58,043 bases of DNA, from positions 1-58,043 of the forward strand of contig PFGG01000039.1 of NCBI GenBank assembly GCA_002783405.1, read 5' to 3'. The stretch comes from a bacterium (Candidatus Blackallbacteria) CG13_big_fil_rev_8_21_14_2_50_49_14. GTDB taxonomy: Bacteria > Cyanobacteriota > Sericytochromatia > UBA7694. Below, piece after piece: positions 24,896-34,315 of this stretch. A program made the position numbers and the translations under genes. How positions within the stretch are numbered: the first letter of the stretch is position 1; the number at the start of each line of letters is the position of its first letter. The notes below the pieces were generated by a model. That model ran no database searches. It was not told the DNA's origin and saw only the letters and a list, made by a program, of their open reading frames with translations.

Positions 24896-25792
24896 TTAAC
24901 GGCGAACCAAGCCACGGCCAGATTGTGCCAAAGCTTGAATGACCTTGGAACCCTTTACGATTTCACTCATTTTCACGCCACGGTTGGCACCGCCTGAAGA
25001 ATAGCAACCGCCATTGGTATGAACACCCACGAGGTAGCCATCTTTGTCCAATACGCCTGAACCTGAACTACCGGGCTCAGTATCCAAATCTGCGTATTCC
25101 ATATAGTTGCCTGACTCTCCCACTTTGGGGCCAGACTCGACGGTTTTGGCCTTGCCCTTGGGATGTTGAATAATCGTCAGCAGATGGTTGTTTTCAGGCA
25201 AGACAGGGCGAACAGGGGTCCAGCCGTATTTCAGGCCAGGTTTGCCATCAAGTTTGAGAATGGCGAAATCCAGGCCATTGATATGATCTTCAACCACACC
25301 GGCAATTTTAAAGTGTTCCTGGGGAAGCAATTCAGAAGAACCTGCTGCTTTTTCATAGTTGAAGACAGCAAATTTCTGGGTGATCGAAGCATCCACACAA
25401 TGGCTGGCAGTCAGGAACATGTCTTCGCTGATCAGGGTGCCACTGCAAAATTTACGCGAAGAGCTGTCAGGGTTGCCCATCGCCAAGGCACCTACGGCGG
25501 CTTGGTGAGCTTTCACAAATTCAACGGGTTGGCCCAGGCTGCCATCATAATCATTGACGTTTTGCATATCGTCTTTGCCACAGATACTTTGAATATTGGT
25601 ATCTGCCAAAAAACGGTATTGGCCAGGATTGCGCATTTTTCTCACAAAGTCTGGGTTATCTTTGCTGACAGAAGCAGACATTGCACGTACACCCAGATTG
25701 GCTTGGGCGTTCATTTGGGGCAATGCTTGGGGAACCTGCGAACAGGCAGCGAGCAGACTCAGGAGTGACAAACCGGCAATGATTTTTTTCAT
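24896..25792 (-). CDS. Trypsin-like (S1) serine protease lipoprotein
   Basis: The 298-residue protein has a lipoprotein signal, MKKIIAGLSLLSLLAAC, so it should be anchored to a membrane through the Cys. The catalytic triad of the S1/glutamyl-endopeptidase group is complete: His in FLTASHC (H131), Asp in LDFAILKL (D175) and Ser in TEPGSSGSG (S243), with the Cys pair of SGTLIS/ASHC typical of the fold. The GSSGSG active site is closer to V8-type proteases than to GDSGGP trypsins. A second ATG 15 bases upstream is possible. It has its own promoter and terminator. Confidence 0.85.
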   Translation of the reverse strand: MKKIIAGLSLLSLLAACSQVPQALPQMNAQANLGVRAMSASVSKDNPDFVRKMRNPGQYRFLADTNIQSICGKDDMQNVNDYDGSLGQPVEFVKAHQAAVGALAMGNPDSSSRKFCSGTLISEDMFLTASHCVDASITQKFAVFNYEKAAGSSELLPQEHFKIAGVVEDHINGLDFAILKLDGKPGLKYGWTPVRPVLPENNHLLTIIQHPKGKAKTVESGPKVGESGNYMEYADLDTEPGSSGSGVLDKDGYLVGVHTNGGCYSSGGANRGVKMSEIVKGSKVIQALAQSGRGLVRR

Positions 25793-25825
25793 AGGATTCA
25801 CTTTCATTAAATCTTGATTAAGAAT

Positions 25826-25855
25826 ATATTATCCTATCGCAATAGCAGCTGTCAA
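25826..25855 (-). promoter_or_regulatory. Sigma-70-type promoter of the S1 protease gene
   Basis: On the minus strand a perfect -35 TTGACA (25855-25850) is followed after 18 bases by TAATAT (25831-25826). Transcription would begin near 25819, leaving a leader of about 26 bases before the ATG at 25792, which supports that start over the one at 25807. Confidence 0.75.
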
Positions 25856-25879
25856 ACTTGCTTCTTTTTTTGAAATATT

Positions 25880-26617
25880 TTAGAGTGTTTTTTCAAAGCG
25901 AACAGAGCTAAAATCACCTGCCAGTTTGCTGCTGCGCACTTTTACAAGATGCGCAGGCGAACTCAGGCTCTGGCTGACCAGATTGCTGGAAGAAGGGGCT
26001 GTTTCCTGATAGGAGACCACCAGTTCACTGCCCTTAATGGCCACCTGGGTGATCCGAATCGAATAGCCACCGGTTCGTTTTTGACCCGCAAAAACAGCAA
26101 GAACGGTTTCGGTTTCAAAATTGACCATGGGACGATCGCTGTTCGAGCCATAGTGACGCAGCCAAAGTTCCTGCCAGGAAGCTTCATCGCTGACGGCAAG
26201 ATTTTCACTGGATAAAATCCGGCTGCTGCGGGTAGAAAGCGTTTCGAGCGTTAAAGCAGAGCTTCCTGTGGTGCCCTTCGCCAGATTCTGAAGTTTCTGA
26301 ATCGCTTCGGGGGTGCCTTTGGCTGAAATCTGAACCGGATAGGATTCAAGGATAATCAGATCGGTGAGCAGGCCCTGGGCCTGAAGTTTTTGGGCTTCGG
26401 CAACAACGGCATCATTGGTTTCAATGCTGGGAAGAATTTTGGCCTGAATCATAGTGCTTCCAGGGGAGGGAGAACTGCTGGGTGTACTGCTGGGCGAGAT
26501 GCTCGGGCTGGCACTCGGCAAAGGCGTTGTGGTGGGTTTGCGAATTCCGCAACCCGGCTCAAGCATAAAAACCAAAGAACTCAGAAGAGAGAGAAAGACA
26601 AAGCGGCTGGAAAACAC
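25880..26617 (-). CDS. PrcB C-terminal domain lipoprotein
   Basis: The 245-residue protein has a hydrophobic leader and a Cys within LEPGC that could be lipidated, then a Ser/Pro-rich linker (about 25-55). A small alpha/beta region precedes a C-terminal domain whose MVNFETETVLAVFAGQKRTGGYSIRITQV matches the PrcB_C domain. In Treponema PrcB is a chaperone-like lipoprotein of a surface protease complex. Here it lies next to the S1 protease lipoprotein, each with its own signal. GAGG sits eight bases before the GTG at 26617; another GTG at 26626 is less well placed. Confidence 0.7.
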   Translation of the reverse strand: MFSSRFVFLSLLSSLVFMLEPGCGIRKPTTTPLPSASPSISPSSTPSSSPSPGSTMIQAKILPSIETNDAVVAEAQKLQAQGLLTDLIILESYPVQISAKGTPEAIQKLQNLAKGTTGSSALTLETLSTRSSRILSSENLAVSDEASWQELWLRHYGSNSDRPMVNFETETVLAVFAGQKRTGGYSIRITQVAIKGSELVVSYQETAPSSSNLVSQSLSSPAHLVKVRSSKLAGDFSSVRFEKTL

Positions 26618-26690
26618 GAAGGACACCTCGCAAAAAACGGATGTCCTATTCTAGCACGGCCCTTTCAATCAGCGAAAAGCCGAGCGGGGA

Positions 26691-27005
26691 TTATTTCTGG
26701 GGAGTATGGTTGGTCAAATTGCTGTGGTTGATCCACGCCATTAAATCTGAGAGGCGTGTATATAAATTGCGCTTGAGGAGCTGCTCATAATCGGTGGGCC
26801 GATCCGGTTGCTGCAATAAAGCGCCAAATTGTTTGGCCAAAGGAACATGCGGAGGTCTGACCGGAGAGTGCATCCGAGCAAACTGTGCCGGGCTCAACTG
26901 TTTTTCAGGGCGGGCCAAAAGCCCTTCCAATACCCTGCCAACCACTTTGAGATCGGTTTCTGAGAGCGATTCAATCATTCCATGGATTTCTTCACGTGAT
27001 AACAT
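26691..27005 (-). CDS. Hypothetical 104-residue protein
   Basis: I recognise no family. The first half is helical and charged (MLSREEIHGMIESLSETDLKVVGRVLEGLL), the middle is Pro/His-rich, and the end is polar. A short upstream sequence AAAGCT is the only ribosome-site candidate. It is divergent from the glycosyltransferase gene, whose promoter lies in the shared gap. It may be a small DNA- or protein-binding factor, but nothing shows that. Confidence 0.45.
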   Translation of the reverse strand: MLSREEIHGMIESLSETDLKVVGRVLEGLLARPEKQLSPAQFARMHSPVRPPHVPLAKQFGALLQQPDRPTDYEQLLKRNLYTRLSDLMAWINHSNLTNHTPQK

Positions 27006-27037
27006 AGCTTTAATTTATACCCTTTTCCGATAAGCTG

Positions 27038-27065
27038 TTTACAATACTTAATATTAACATACAAT
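27038..27065 (+). promoter_or_regulatory. Sigma-70-type promoter of the SPINDLY-type glycosyltransferase gene
   Basis: TTTACA (27038-27043) and TACAAT (27060-27065) are separated by 16 bases. AGAGGA lies about 14 bases past the -10 and the TTG start is at 27096, giving a short leader of about 24 bases. Confidence 0.7.
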
Positions 27066-27095
27066 CCGTTACATTAAAAGAGGATTTGAGAAAAT

Positions 27096-28712
27096 TTGAA
27101 TGTACAGAAGCCCGCTGATGATCACCCTTTGCAAGCACAAGCGCTCGCAGAAGCTGGCTTGTCTGCACAGCTGAAAGGCGAACTTGTACAAGCCCGAAGT
27201 TTATACCATCAGGCCCTGGCCCTCGAACCTTCGCTCTTTCAGGCCTGTTTTAACCTCGGTCTGAGTTACTATCCCAACCGCAAACAGACAGGGGAAAGCA
27301 TTTATTGGTTCCGGCGCACACTTGCGCTGAATCCAGCCCATCTGAAAGCCACGATGTTGCTGGCTGAGTGCCTGTATTGGCAAGGCGAAGTCAAAGCATC
27401 CCTGCAAACTGTTTTGCGAACTTTGCCAGAAGGCAATCCCCAGGCCTTTTCAAATTGGACAGCCGCTGAACAGCTTCAGTTGAGAAAGCGTCAGATGATG
27501 GCAGAATCTTGGGTGCTTAAAACCGCGTTTGCCCTTGCAGAGTTTTCAGAGCAGGATTTTTTACAATTGCTGCGCGCCTGGGCGATCAAATGGGCAGATC
27601 CGCTCTTGCCTGTCCCGCCTGCGCAGGCGGTGACCCACTCAGGCAAAATTCGCCTGGGCTATTTTTCGCAGGAATTTGGCGGCTTTTCTTCAAGCTATCT
27701 GATGACACCGCTGCTCGCAGGTCATGATCGGGAGCGTTTTGAATTGATCGCCTTTTCAGATGCGCCAGACTCTCAAGCCAGTGACAAAAATTTTAAGCCC
27801 CTGTTTGATCGCTGGGTTTCAGTCTATGGCTGCGAGGCCTCAGAAACGGCCCGGCTGATCAAAGGCCATAAAATAGATATTCTCCTCGATCTGGGCGGCC
27901 ATACCCATCCCGAACGTCTGCTGCTTTTTGCAGGCAAACCTGCCCCCCTGCAAATCACAGGCTTGGGGTTTGGAACCCCCGTCGCACTCAAGGCTATGGA
28001 TGGCTTTATCACAGACCCGCAAATCTTTCCTGCAGAACTGGCTGAATGGATTCCTGAAGAAGTCTGTTATCTCAGTTCGGCCCTGCATTGGATCCCACCA
28101 GAAGAAGAGATTCCAATCCGTTCACGGCCAGCAGAACGCCCGTTTATCTTTGGTTCAGCCAATGGCCTTTACAAGCTTTCAGAGCCATGCCTGAACACCT
28201 GGGCAGAGATACTCAAGGCCTGTCCTGAAAGTTATTTAAGCCTGAAGGCAGCCCCACTGGCTTCAGCCGAAACCCGCAGGTATTATCACGATTTTTTTTC
28301 AGCCCGTGGCGTGAATCCTAATCGTTTGCTGCTTCAGGCGACCGAAGGGCGACGGCAACACCTTGAAAACTTTTACAATGGCATTGATCTCGCCCTCGAT
28401 CCCTTTCCCTACCATGGCGGAGTCACCAGTTGCGAGGCCCTGTGGATGGGGGTGCCCGTGCTCGCCATGGCAGGCAGAATCCGCTGTGCGGAGAGTATCT
28501 TGCTTCGGCTCGGCCTTGAGGACTGGCTCATGCCAGATACCCAGGCCTATGTTCAAAAAGCCTCTGAAATCTACCGGCAGCCTGAAATTCTGCACCCACT
28601 CAAATTCAGTCTCAGGCAAAAACTCTTAAATTCTGTTTTCTGTGATATGCCGCGCTATGTGCGTGAAACAGAAGCCCATTACCTGCGCCTTTGGCAGAAA
28701 ATATCAAGCTAA
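27096..28712 (+). CDS. TPR and O-GlcNAc-transferase (SPINDLY)-type glycosyltransferase
   Basis: The 538-residue protein has TPR units at about 10-120 (LSAQLKGELVQARSLYHQALALEPSLFQACFNLGLSYYP) and then a GT41-type catalytic region. IRLGYFSQEFGGFSSSYLMTPLL, DILLDLGGHTHPERL, and the C-terminal DLALDPFPYHGGVTSCEALWMGVPVLAMAG match the UDP-sugar-binding face of OGT and SPINDLY enzymes. The usual HSV/H-x-V motif is replaced by FSSSYL. It likely adds a sugar to a protein Ser/Thr or Asn in the cytoplasm. The start is TTG. Confidence 0.85.
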   Translation: MNVQKPADDHPLQAQALAEAGLSAQLKGELVQARSLYHQALALEPSLFQACFNLGLSYYPNRKQTGESIYWFRRTLALNPAHLKATMLLAECLYWQGEVKASLQTVLRTLPEGNPQAFSNWTAAEQLQLRKRQMMAESWVLKTAFALAEFSEQDFLQLLRAWAIKWADPLLPVPPAQAVTHSGKIRLGYFSQEFGGFSSSYLMTPLLAGHDRERFELIAFSDAPDSQASDKNFKPLFDRWVSVYGCEASETARLIKGHKIDILLDLGGHTHPERLLLFAGKPAPLQITGLGFGTPVALKAMDGFITDPQIFPAELAEWIPEEVCYLSSALHWIPPEEEIPIRSRPAERPFIFGSANGLYKLSEPCLNTWAEILKACPESYLSLKAAPLASAETRRYYHDFFSARGVNPNRLLLQATEGRRQHLENFYNGIDLALDPFPYHGGVTSCEALWMGVPVLAMAGRIRCAESILLRLGLEDWLMPDTQAYVQKASEIYRQPEILHPLKFSLRQKLLNSVFCDMPRYVRETEAHYLRLWQKISS

Positions 28713-28721
28713 AAGCCCAGA

Positions 28722-29333
28722 CTATTGGGTGGGTTTGTCTTGCAAATGTCCGAGATAATTGCTGAACAGAATTTGGCGGTAACGCTCACTCAAATGCCAG
28801 AAATGGATCCCCGTATCTCCCGTACCCAGGTAGATATTCACATCCATCGGCAGGTTCATAAAGGCCCGAAACAGCATATTGATACTGCCTCCATGGGCAA
28901 TAATCCCCACCCGATGCGCGGGGGGGTGGTGGCAAAGCTCAGAAAAAAAATTTTCAACCCGGGATCTGAATTCAATGTCTGACTCTCCCCCTTGAAATTT
29001 TTCATAGGTTCTGCGCCCTTCGGCAGGATAGGGGTATTTATCAAGCGCTTCAGAGCGCAGCATGCCAGCCAGTTTCCCATTGTCACGCTCCATCAGGCGC
29101 GCATCAGTATGCACCTCCAAGGCCAAGGGCTTGGCGATGATTTCAGCGGTTTCAAAGGCCCGCTTCAATGGGCTGCTGATCACGTGCTGGAGCGGGTATT
29201 TGGCATAAATAAAGGCTGCTGCCTGGCGGGCCTGGAAGCGTCCCAATTCGGTTAAGAGAAAATCTGCCCTTCCCTCATGGCGCTCTTCAAGCTCCGCTTG
29301 CGACTGGCCATGGCGAATGATCAAGAGTTCCAT
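28722..29333 (-). CDS. Histidine phosphatase-family protein
   Basis: The 203-residue protein begins MELLIIRHGQSQAE, with the RHG catalytic loop whose His takes the phosphate. It continues with VISSPLKRAFETAEII, LMERDNGKLAG and the second active-site His in VGIIAHGGSINML. This is the phosphoglycerate-mutase-like phosphatase branch; the substrate could be a phosphosugar or protein phosphate. The ATG at 29333 lies three bases past the stop of the FlgO-TPR gene, with a TTG six bases earlier as alternative, so the two are an operon. Confidence 0.85.
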   Translation of the reverse strand: MELLIIRHGQSQAELEERHEGRADFLLTELGRFQARQAAAFIYAKYPLQHVISSPLKRAFETAEIIAKPLALEVHTDARLMERDNGKLAGMLRSEALDKYPYPAEGRRTYEKFQGGESDIEFRSRVENFFSELCHHPPAHRVGIIAHGGSINMLFRAFMNLPMDVNIYLGTGDTGIHFWHLSERYRQILFSNYLGHLQDKPTQ

Positions 29334-29335
29334 GC

Positions 29336-31555
29336 TCAAGGCAGGTTCCCCGCTTCTGGCTGCTTGATGCCCTCTAAAGCCAGTTTCGCCTCTGTATGCT
29401 GGGGATTCATTTTCAGCAGTTCCTGCCAGGTTTGAATCGCGGCTTCGGTCTGGCCGGCTCTGAGCTGGCTCAAGCCCAACATATAACGCGCCTTTTCATG
29501 CTGGGGTTCTTGGGCAAGCACGGCCAGAAAATTCTGGGTCGCTTGCTGCCAGCGGCGTTGGTAAAATTGACTCAAGGCCAGATTATAGCGGATCGAAAGA
29601 TTCTCAGTGCCCGAACTCAAGGCTTGATTAAAATAGCGGTCAGCGAGGGTAAAATCACCATCCTGAAGCGAATAGCGGCCCAGTTCATTCAAGAGCAAGA
29701 CATTATCCGGGTTGAGCTGTACCTGTTCTAAAAGATAAAGACTGGCCTGATCGCGCTTTTGATCGTCTTCAGGGCGAAAACCACTGCTGCGTAAGTGTTT
29801 GCGAAAATAATCAAGGGCTTCTGGATATTCTTTGCGCAAGGCAAAGATTCTAGACAGTTTAAGATACGACCAGGACTGAAACTGGCGCTCTTCTTGCGTT
29901 GCCAACATATAATAACGGATAGCCGCCTCGAAATCATTGGCATTGCTTTCAATCTCACCGAGCTTAAAATAAATCGCACCGCGTGAAATATTCTCAGTCG
30001 GATCCTTTTCATAGCGCTCCAGGGCCTGTAAGAGATAGACCCGCGCTTCCTCAAAGCGTCTTTGCATAAACAAGGTTTTGGCCCTGACAAAGGAGAACGC
30101 AGCACTTTCAGGAAAGAGCGCTTCAGCCTGCTTAAACAGAGCAAGCGCGCGTTCGGTCTGACCCTGACGCCAAAAGACATAGCCCAGATTCATTTGACTG
30201 AAGCCAAATTGGGGATTCAAAGCGATACTTTTTTCATACCAGGTCTGGGCAAGTTGGGGATTGGGGCTGGCAAAAATAACACGGGCCGCCAGGAAATACA
30301 AAAGAAAATTCTCGGGTTCAAGGCGCAGAGCGGCCTGTAAAGCCTGTTCTGCTCGCTCAAAATCCTGAGCCAGGGTATAGACTTCGCCCATGCGCAAGGG
30401 AATCAAGGCCACATCAGGAAGCTGGCTCTGGGCCTTCTTTAGCCAAAACAGTGCAGAAGAAGTGTCAGGTTCAAGCGCATATTGAGCCTGTTTCAAATAA
30501 CGATTGCCAAGAGCCAGCGCGACCCAGGGGTCTTCAAGATCTGCGCCTGCCTGACGCAAAGCCTGAATCTGAAGCTCAGGTGTTTCGTCGCTGGCCTGTA
30601 AATAACTCAAAATCGCATCTGTATTTTTCGCATCCCGCAGCCAGATCTCCCGCAGGGTCTCCAAGCCCTTTTGACGCTCACCACGCGCAAAATAGACCTG
30701 TGCCAAGGCCAGATAGACCTGATCAAGGGGAGCCCCTTTTTGCAGTGCCCGATTGGCATCCTGCAAGGCGCTTTCTAGCCGTTGCTGTCGGGTTCCCGGT
30801 TCAATCAGCGCCAGTCGGGCTTCAAGCTCTGCGCGCAGGCCATAGGCCCGAGCGAAATCAGGATCTTGTTCCAGGGCCTGATTCACCTGTTTCAAGGCGC
30901 TTTGCAAATCTGTTGGGGTTTCACTGCGGGCCCGATCACGTGCTTCCCGGTAGTGCTGCAAAGCCGGAGAAGATTCGGTCATGCGCGCCATTTGCAGGCG
31001 TGGGCTTTGGCGCAAGGTTTTTAAAACACTGCGCGATAATTCTTCCTGCAGGGCAAAGATATCTGCTGAAGAACCTTTGATTTGGGTAGCAAATTCAGGC
31101 AAAATTTGACCCGTTTTCACATCCACCACGCGGGTACTGATCAACAGGGTCTGCCCCTGTTTCTGGAAATTGCCCAAGAGGATCTGCTGGGCTCCCAAGA
31201 GCTTGCCCAGTTCGGGCGCAGATTGGGGATCGGCAAAGGCCGACTGTGTAAAATACTGTTCCTGTAAAACCACTTGAATTTGATTGCGTTCAATCAACTG
31301 AAGATTTTCTACCCCTGTCAGGGCCTGGGTCAAACTTTCAGATAAACTCTCACTGAGCCAGGCATCTTCGCGATTTTGGGAAAGATTGCGAAAGGGCATG
31401 ACCACCAAACGCAAAGACTGGGCAGCAGGAGACTGTGTCGCCAAAGGCGGGGGGGCAGCCAGCACGGCCTGGGGAGCGAAAACACCCAAACTGGCAGCGC
31501 AGATCAGAGGCAGCAGAAGTCGACGTACCGGGAGAATAAATTTCAGATCGTTCAT
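29336..31555 (-). CDS. FlgO/CsgG-like domain with TPR array, exported
   Basis: The 739-residue protein has a signal peptide (MNDLKFILPVRRLLLPLIC...AVLAAPPP). A domain of about 150 residues follows that resembles FlgO/CsgG-like proteins: LRLVVMPFRNLSQNREDAWLSESLSESLTQAL, VENLQLIERNQI, and LLGAQQILLGNFQKQG. The rest is about 12-14 TPR-like repeats (AYGLRAELEARLALIEPG, LALGNRYLKQAQYALEP, NLGYVFWRQGQTERALALFKQAEAL and others). In the family it may act in outer-membrane assembly, but no lipobox is seen. A GTG 24 bases upstream is an alternative start. Histidine phosphatase follows in operon. Confidence 0.75.
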   Translation of the reverse strand: MNDLKFILPVRRLLLPLICAASLGVFAPQAVLAAPPPLATQSPAAQSLRLVVMPFRNLSQNREDAWLSESLSESLTQALTGVENLQLIERNQIQVVLQEQYFTQSAFADPQSAPELGKLLGAQQILLGNFQKQGQTLLISTRVVDVKTGQILPEFATQIKGSSADIFALQEELSRSVLKTLRQSPRLQMARMTESSPALQHYREARDRARSETPTDLQSALKQVNQALEQDPDFARAYGLRAELEARLALIEPGTRQQRLESALQDANRALQKGAPLDQVYLALAQVYFARGERQKGLETLREIWLRDAKNTDAILSYLQASDETPELQIQALRQAGADLEDPWVALALGNRYLKQAQYALEPDTSSALFWLKKAQSQLPDVALIPLRMGEVYTLAQDFERAEQALQAALRLEPENFLLYFLAARVIFASPNPQLAQTWYEKSIALNPQFGFSQMNLGYVFWRQGQTERALALFKQAEALFPESAAFSFVRAKTLFMQRRFEEARVYLLQALERYEKDPTENISRGAIYFKLGEIESNANDFEAAIRYYMLATQEERQFQSWSYLKLSRIFALRKEYPEALDYFRKHLRSSGFRPEDDQKRDQASLYLLEQVQLNPDNVLLLNELGRYSLQDGDFTLADRYFNQALSSGTENLSIRYNLALSQFYQRRWQQATQNFLAVLAQEPQHEKARYMLGLSQLRAGQTEAAIQTWQELLKMNPQHTEAKLALEGIKQPEAGNLP

Positions 31556-31678
31556 GCTTTTGGTTGCTGAGAACCTCACTGGTTTCTTACCAAGATAGCA
31601 TGAAAACCCTCAAATATCGCGCAAGTCTGTTACCTTTTTTCGATATACTAAGAATAGCCCTGCCGCGGAGGAATCGCT

Positions 31679-34315
31679 GTGAGTGATTTAAGCTGTGGAC
31701 CCATGTCCTATTATCCCCCTGAGCCCTTGGTCTGTGAAGCTCCCCCCCCTGAAACCCTGGTCTGTGAAGCTCCTGCTGCTCCGCCGCCCAAACCAGCCCC
31801 AACCCGCGATCATCTTCCCAAGCCCCCATCGCCTGGAAAAAGCAAACCACAACTGTCTTTTATTGATCCGGGAGAAGAACTTGTCTGTAAAGCCCCTCCC
31901 TCGACAAGCTTTGAAATGCGACCAGCTCCAATCCCCGCCAGTCAGTTTGATGCCAGACTTGAAAACAGCAGCCTCATGGCCACTCTGGATCTCGAACTGA
32001 CCGATCATGATGGGTTTCAAACCCGCAGCCAGGGAGATATTCAGGGCACAATCCAATCTGGCAGTTTGACACTCAACAGGGACAGTTTTTTGCCTGCGCT
32101 GCAAGCCTTAAAGGGTCAAAAGCAGGAAAACGCAGCCACAAATACCAGCACTGAAATTAAAAATATCCGCTTTGATGCCCATACCCAGGCCTATATCCTG
32201 GATTTAGAAGTCACCAAAAAAATCCTGAAAATTCCTGTTTGGGATAATTTTCAAGTACAGTTTAAAGCCAATTCCCAAGGCCAGCTGGAAGCCGTTTTAA
32301 AAGACAATTGGTTTCCTGATGCCAAAATTCTGAACCAGCTTGAGGCCAGTATTCGCAGTACCATGCGCAAAAAGGTACCCGCCTCGGTTCAGGAGACCGT
32401 GCGTTTAAACACCCGCCAGCAAGACAACCGACTGATTCTTGAACCTGAAATCAAAAAGCTTGAAATCCCGTTGGGGCAAGGAACAGGCCTGACCCTGACA
32501 GGGGTCAATGCCTCCCAAGCCCACCTGAAGTTTGATGCTGCCGGAAATCTGGGCGTGAACCTCAAGCAGATTCCCTTTCAAGCCAGTTCAAAGCTTGACG
32601 GGCCTGAAAGCCAAATCGCCGGGCCGGCAGATAAAATGCAATTGCATGTGGATCTGGCTTTGGGCAAAGATCAAAGTCGCCAAGTTTTTGCAAAAGGCAA
32701 ACTCCATCTCGATCTTTCAGCCCAAGAAACCCCCCAGGTCAAATTGGGCAGCGATCGTCTCTCAGATTTTTTAAAGTCTGGCACCTTGGTTTCAGACTTT
32801 TCGCTGCATCTGAAACAAGTACCCGGGCAGAGCCCGCAATTGGCGGCTCATAGCGAAGTCAGCGTCAAAAATGCAGATCTCGGTCAGGGACAACCTGTGG
32901 AGCTGAAAACCTCCCTGCAATTGCATTTTGATCAAAACCAGGGTCTGATCCTCGAAACAGCAGATCACAGCTATGATCCCCTGAAACTCAATACCACCCA
33001 GAATGGTGTCGAACTCTTTATCGACGGCAAAGAGTTTTTTCCGAAAATGAAAGCCATGATCCAATCGGCCCAGCATTCAGTCGATCTTGAAACCTTTATG
33101 TTTACAGACGACGCCGTCGGCAATGAATTGGCCACCCTCCTGGCTCAAAAAGCCGCAGGGCTGGACGCCAGTGGCAAAAAACTGGCCACAGCGACTGGGG
33201 TGGCCGTGCGCTTTATCTTCAATTCCTGGAAAGGCAATGCCGCAGATGGCGAAGCCAGTGCACGCATGTTGGAAAATGCCCGCAAGAAAATTGCCAAGCA
33301 GATTGAAGCTTCAGCTTTGACCCCCCCTCAAAAACAAGCTGCCCTTTCGAATTTGGAGCGCAATTTAAATTGGACTTTTTTCTCAGAAGGCATACTGCGC
33401 TCTGATCACCGCAAAGTGATGGTGATCGATGGGGAACAGGCCAGTGTAGGCGGCATGAATCTGGGAGAACACTATCTCGGCGAGAAATCCTACCACGATC
33501 TCAGCATTCGCATGGCCGGCCCTGAAGTGAGAGAAGTACAAAGAGAATTTTTAGAAAACTGGTACGAATTTCGCAAAGAAACCCCGCCCACTGACTGGCA
33601 GGCCGAATTGAAAAGCCCTGAAGAATTAAACAACCGCTTAGCGACCCTGCAAAGCCAAGGCCATTTTCGCAATACAGCCCAGGTTCAAACCCTGGTCACC
33701 GACGACCGCCAGGTTGATATTGAACGGGGCTTGGTCAAATTGATTGATGAAGCCCAAAGCGAAATCAATATCGAACAGGCATTTTTCTCAGACGAAACGA
33801 TCCTCAAACACCTCAGCGCTGCGATCGATCGGGGCGTCAGGATCAATATTGTCGTCGCTGAAACCCCTTTGGCAAGTGGGGTGTTTAGCGCGGCCAACCT
33901 ACTCTCGGCCCATGCCCTGGCGAAACGCAAAGCAGCAGGAGCCTTGGGAGATGTTCACTATTTCAGCTATGCGCGTCCCGCAGCAGAAGCCAGCAGTCAA
34001 ATTCACGCCAAGGCCGTATCTGTCGATGGCAAAAGAGCCCTGGTAGGCTCCGCCAATTTAATTGGCCGCTCTCTGGGCAGCCCCTTTACCAGACAGGACA
34101 GCGAAGGAAAGACTTCACAAGCGCTGTTTAATAAAGAAATGAGTCTTTTGCTGGAAAACCCTCAATTTGTTGAAGAAATCAACCAGCGTTTGTTTCAGCG
34201 CGACCAGGTTCACTATAGCCGGGAATTGAATGCCGAGGAGATCCTCAAGGCTGTCGAAGCCGCAGGCGGGGAGAAAGCGTTGCGCATGCAGGCCCTGGCT
34301 GCCCCATTCACCTAA
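31679..34315 (+). CDS. Phospholipase-D/cardiolipin-synthase-like protein with novel N-terminal half
   Basis: The 878-residue protein has two PLD active-site motifs, DHRKVMVID (His577) and IHAKAVSVDG (His776), each HxKxxxxD, with the usual GGMNLG and GSANLIG after them. This indicates a phosphodiesterase or phosphatidyltransferase with both HKD halves. The first 430 residues are unlike cardiolipin synthases. A Pro-rich stretch repeats LVCEAP three times (as EPLVCEAP, ETLVCEAP and EELVCKAP). Then comes a long beta-type region (LDLELTDHDGFQTRSQGDIQ and later) that might bind lipids. There is no signal peptide. GAGGAATC precedes the GTG start. Confidence 0.8.
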   Translation: MSDLSCGPMSYYPPEPLVCEAPPPETLVCEAPAAPPPKPAPTRDHLPKPPSPGKSKPQLSFIDPGEELVCKAPPSTSFEMRPAPIPASQFDARLENSSLMATLDLELTDHDGFQTRSQGDIQGTIQSGSLTLNRDSFLPALQALKGQKQENAATNTSTEIKNIRFDAHTQAYILDLEVTKKILKIPVWDNFQVQFKANSQGQLEAVLKDNWFPDAKILNQLEASIRSTMRKKVPASVQETVRLNTRQQDNRLILEPEIKKLEIPLGQGTGLTLTGVNASQAHLKFDAAGNLGVNLKQIPFQASSKLDGPESQIAGPADKMQLHVDLALGKDQSRQVFAKGKLHLDLSAQETPQVKLGSDRLSDFLKSGTLVSDFSLHLKQVPGQSPQLAAHSEVSVKNADLGQGQPVELKTSLQLHFDQNQGLILETADHSYDPLKLNTTQNGVELFIDGKEFFPKMKAMIQSAQHSVDLETFMFTDDAVGNELATLLAQKAAGLDASGKKLATATGVAVRFIFNSWKGNAADGEASARMLENARKKIAKQIEASALTPPQKQAALSNLERNLNWTFFSEGILRSDHRKVMVIDGEQASVGGMNLGEHYLGEKSYHDLSIRMAGPEVREVQREFLENWYEFRKETPPTDWQAELKSPEELNNRLATLQSQGHFRNTAQVQTLVTDDRQVDIERGLVKLIDEAQSEINIEQAFFSDETILKHLSAAIDRGVRINIVVAETPLASGVFSAANLLSAHALAKRKAAGALGDVHYFSYARPAAEASSQIHAKAVSVDGKRALVGSANLIGRSLGSPFTRQDSEGKTSQALFNKEMSLLLENPQFVEEINQRLFQRDQVHYSRELNAEEILKAVEAAGGEKALRMQALAAPFT

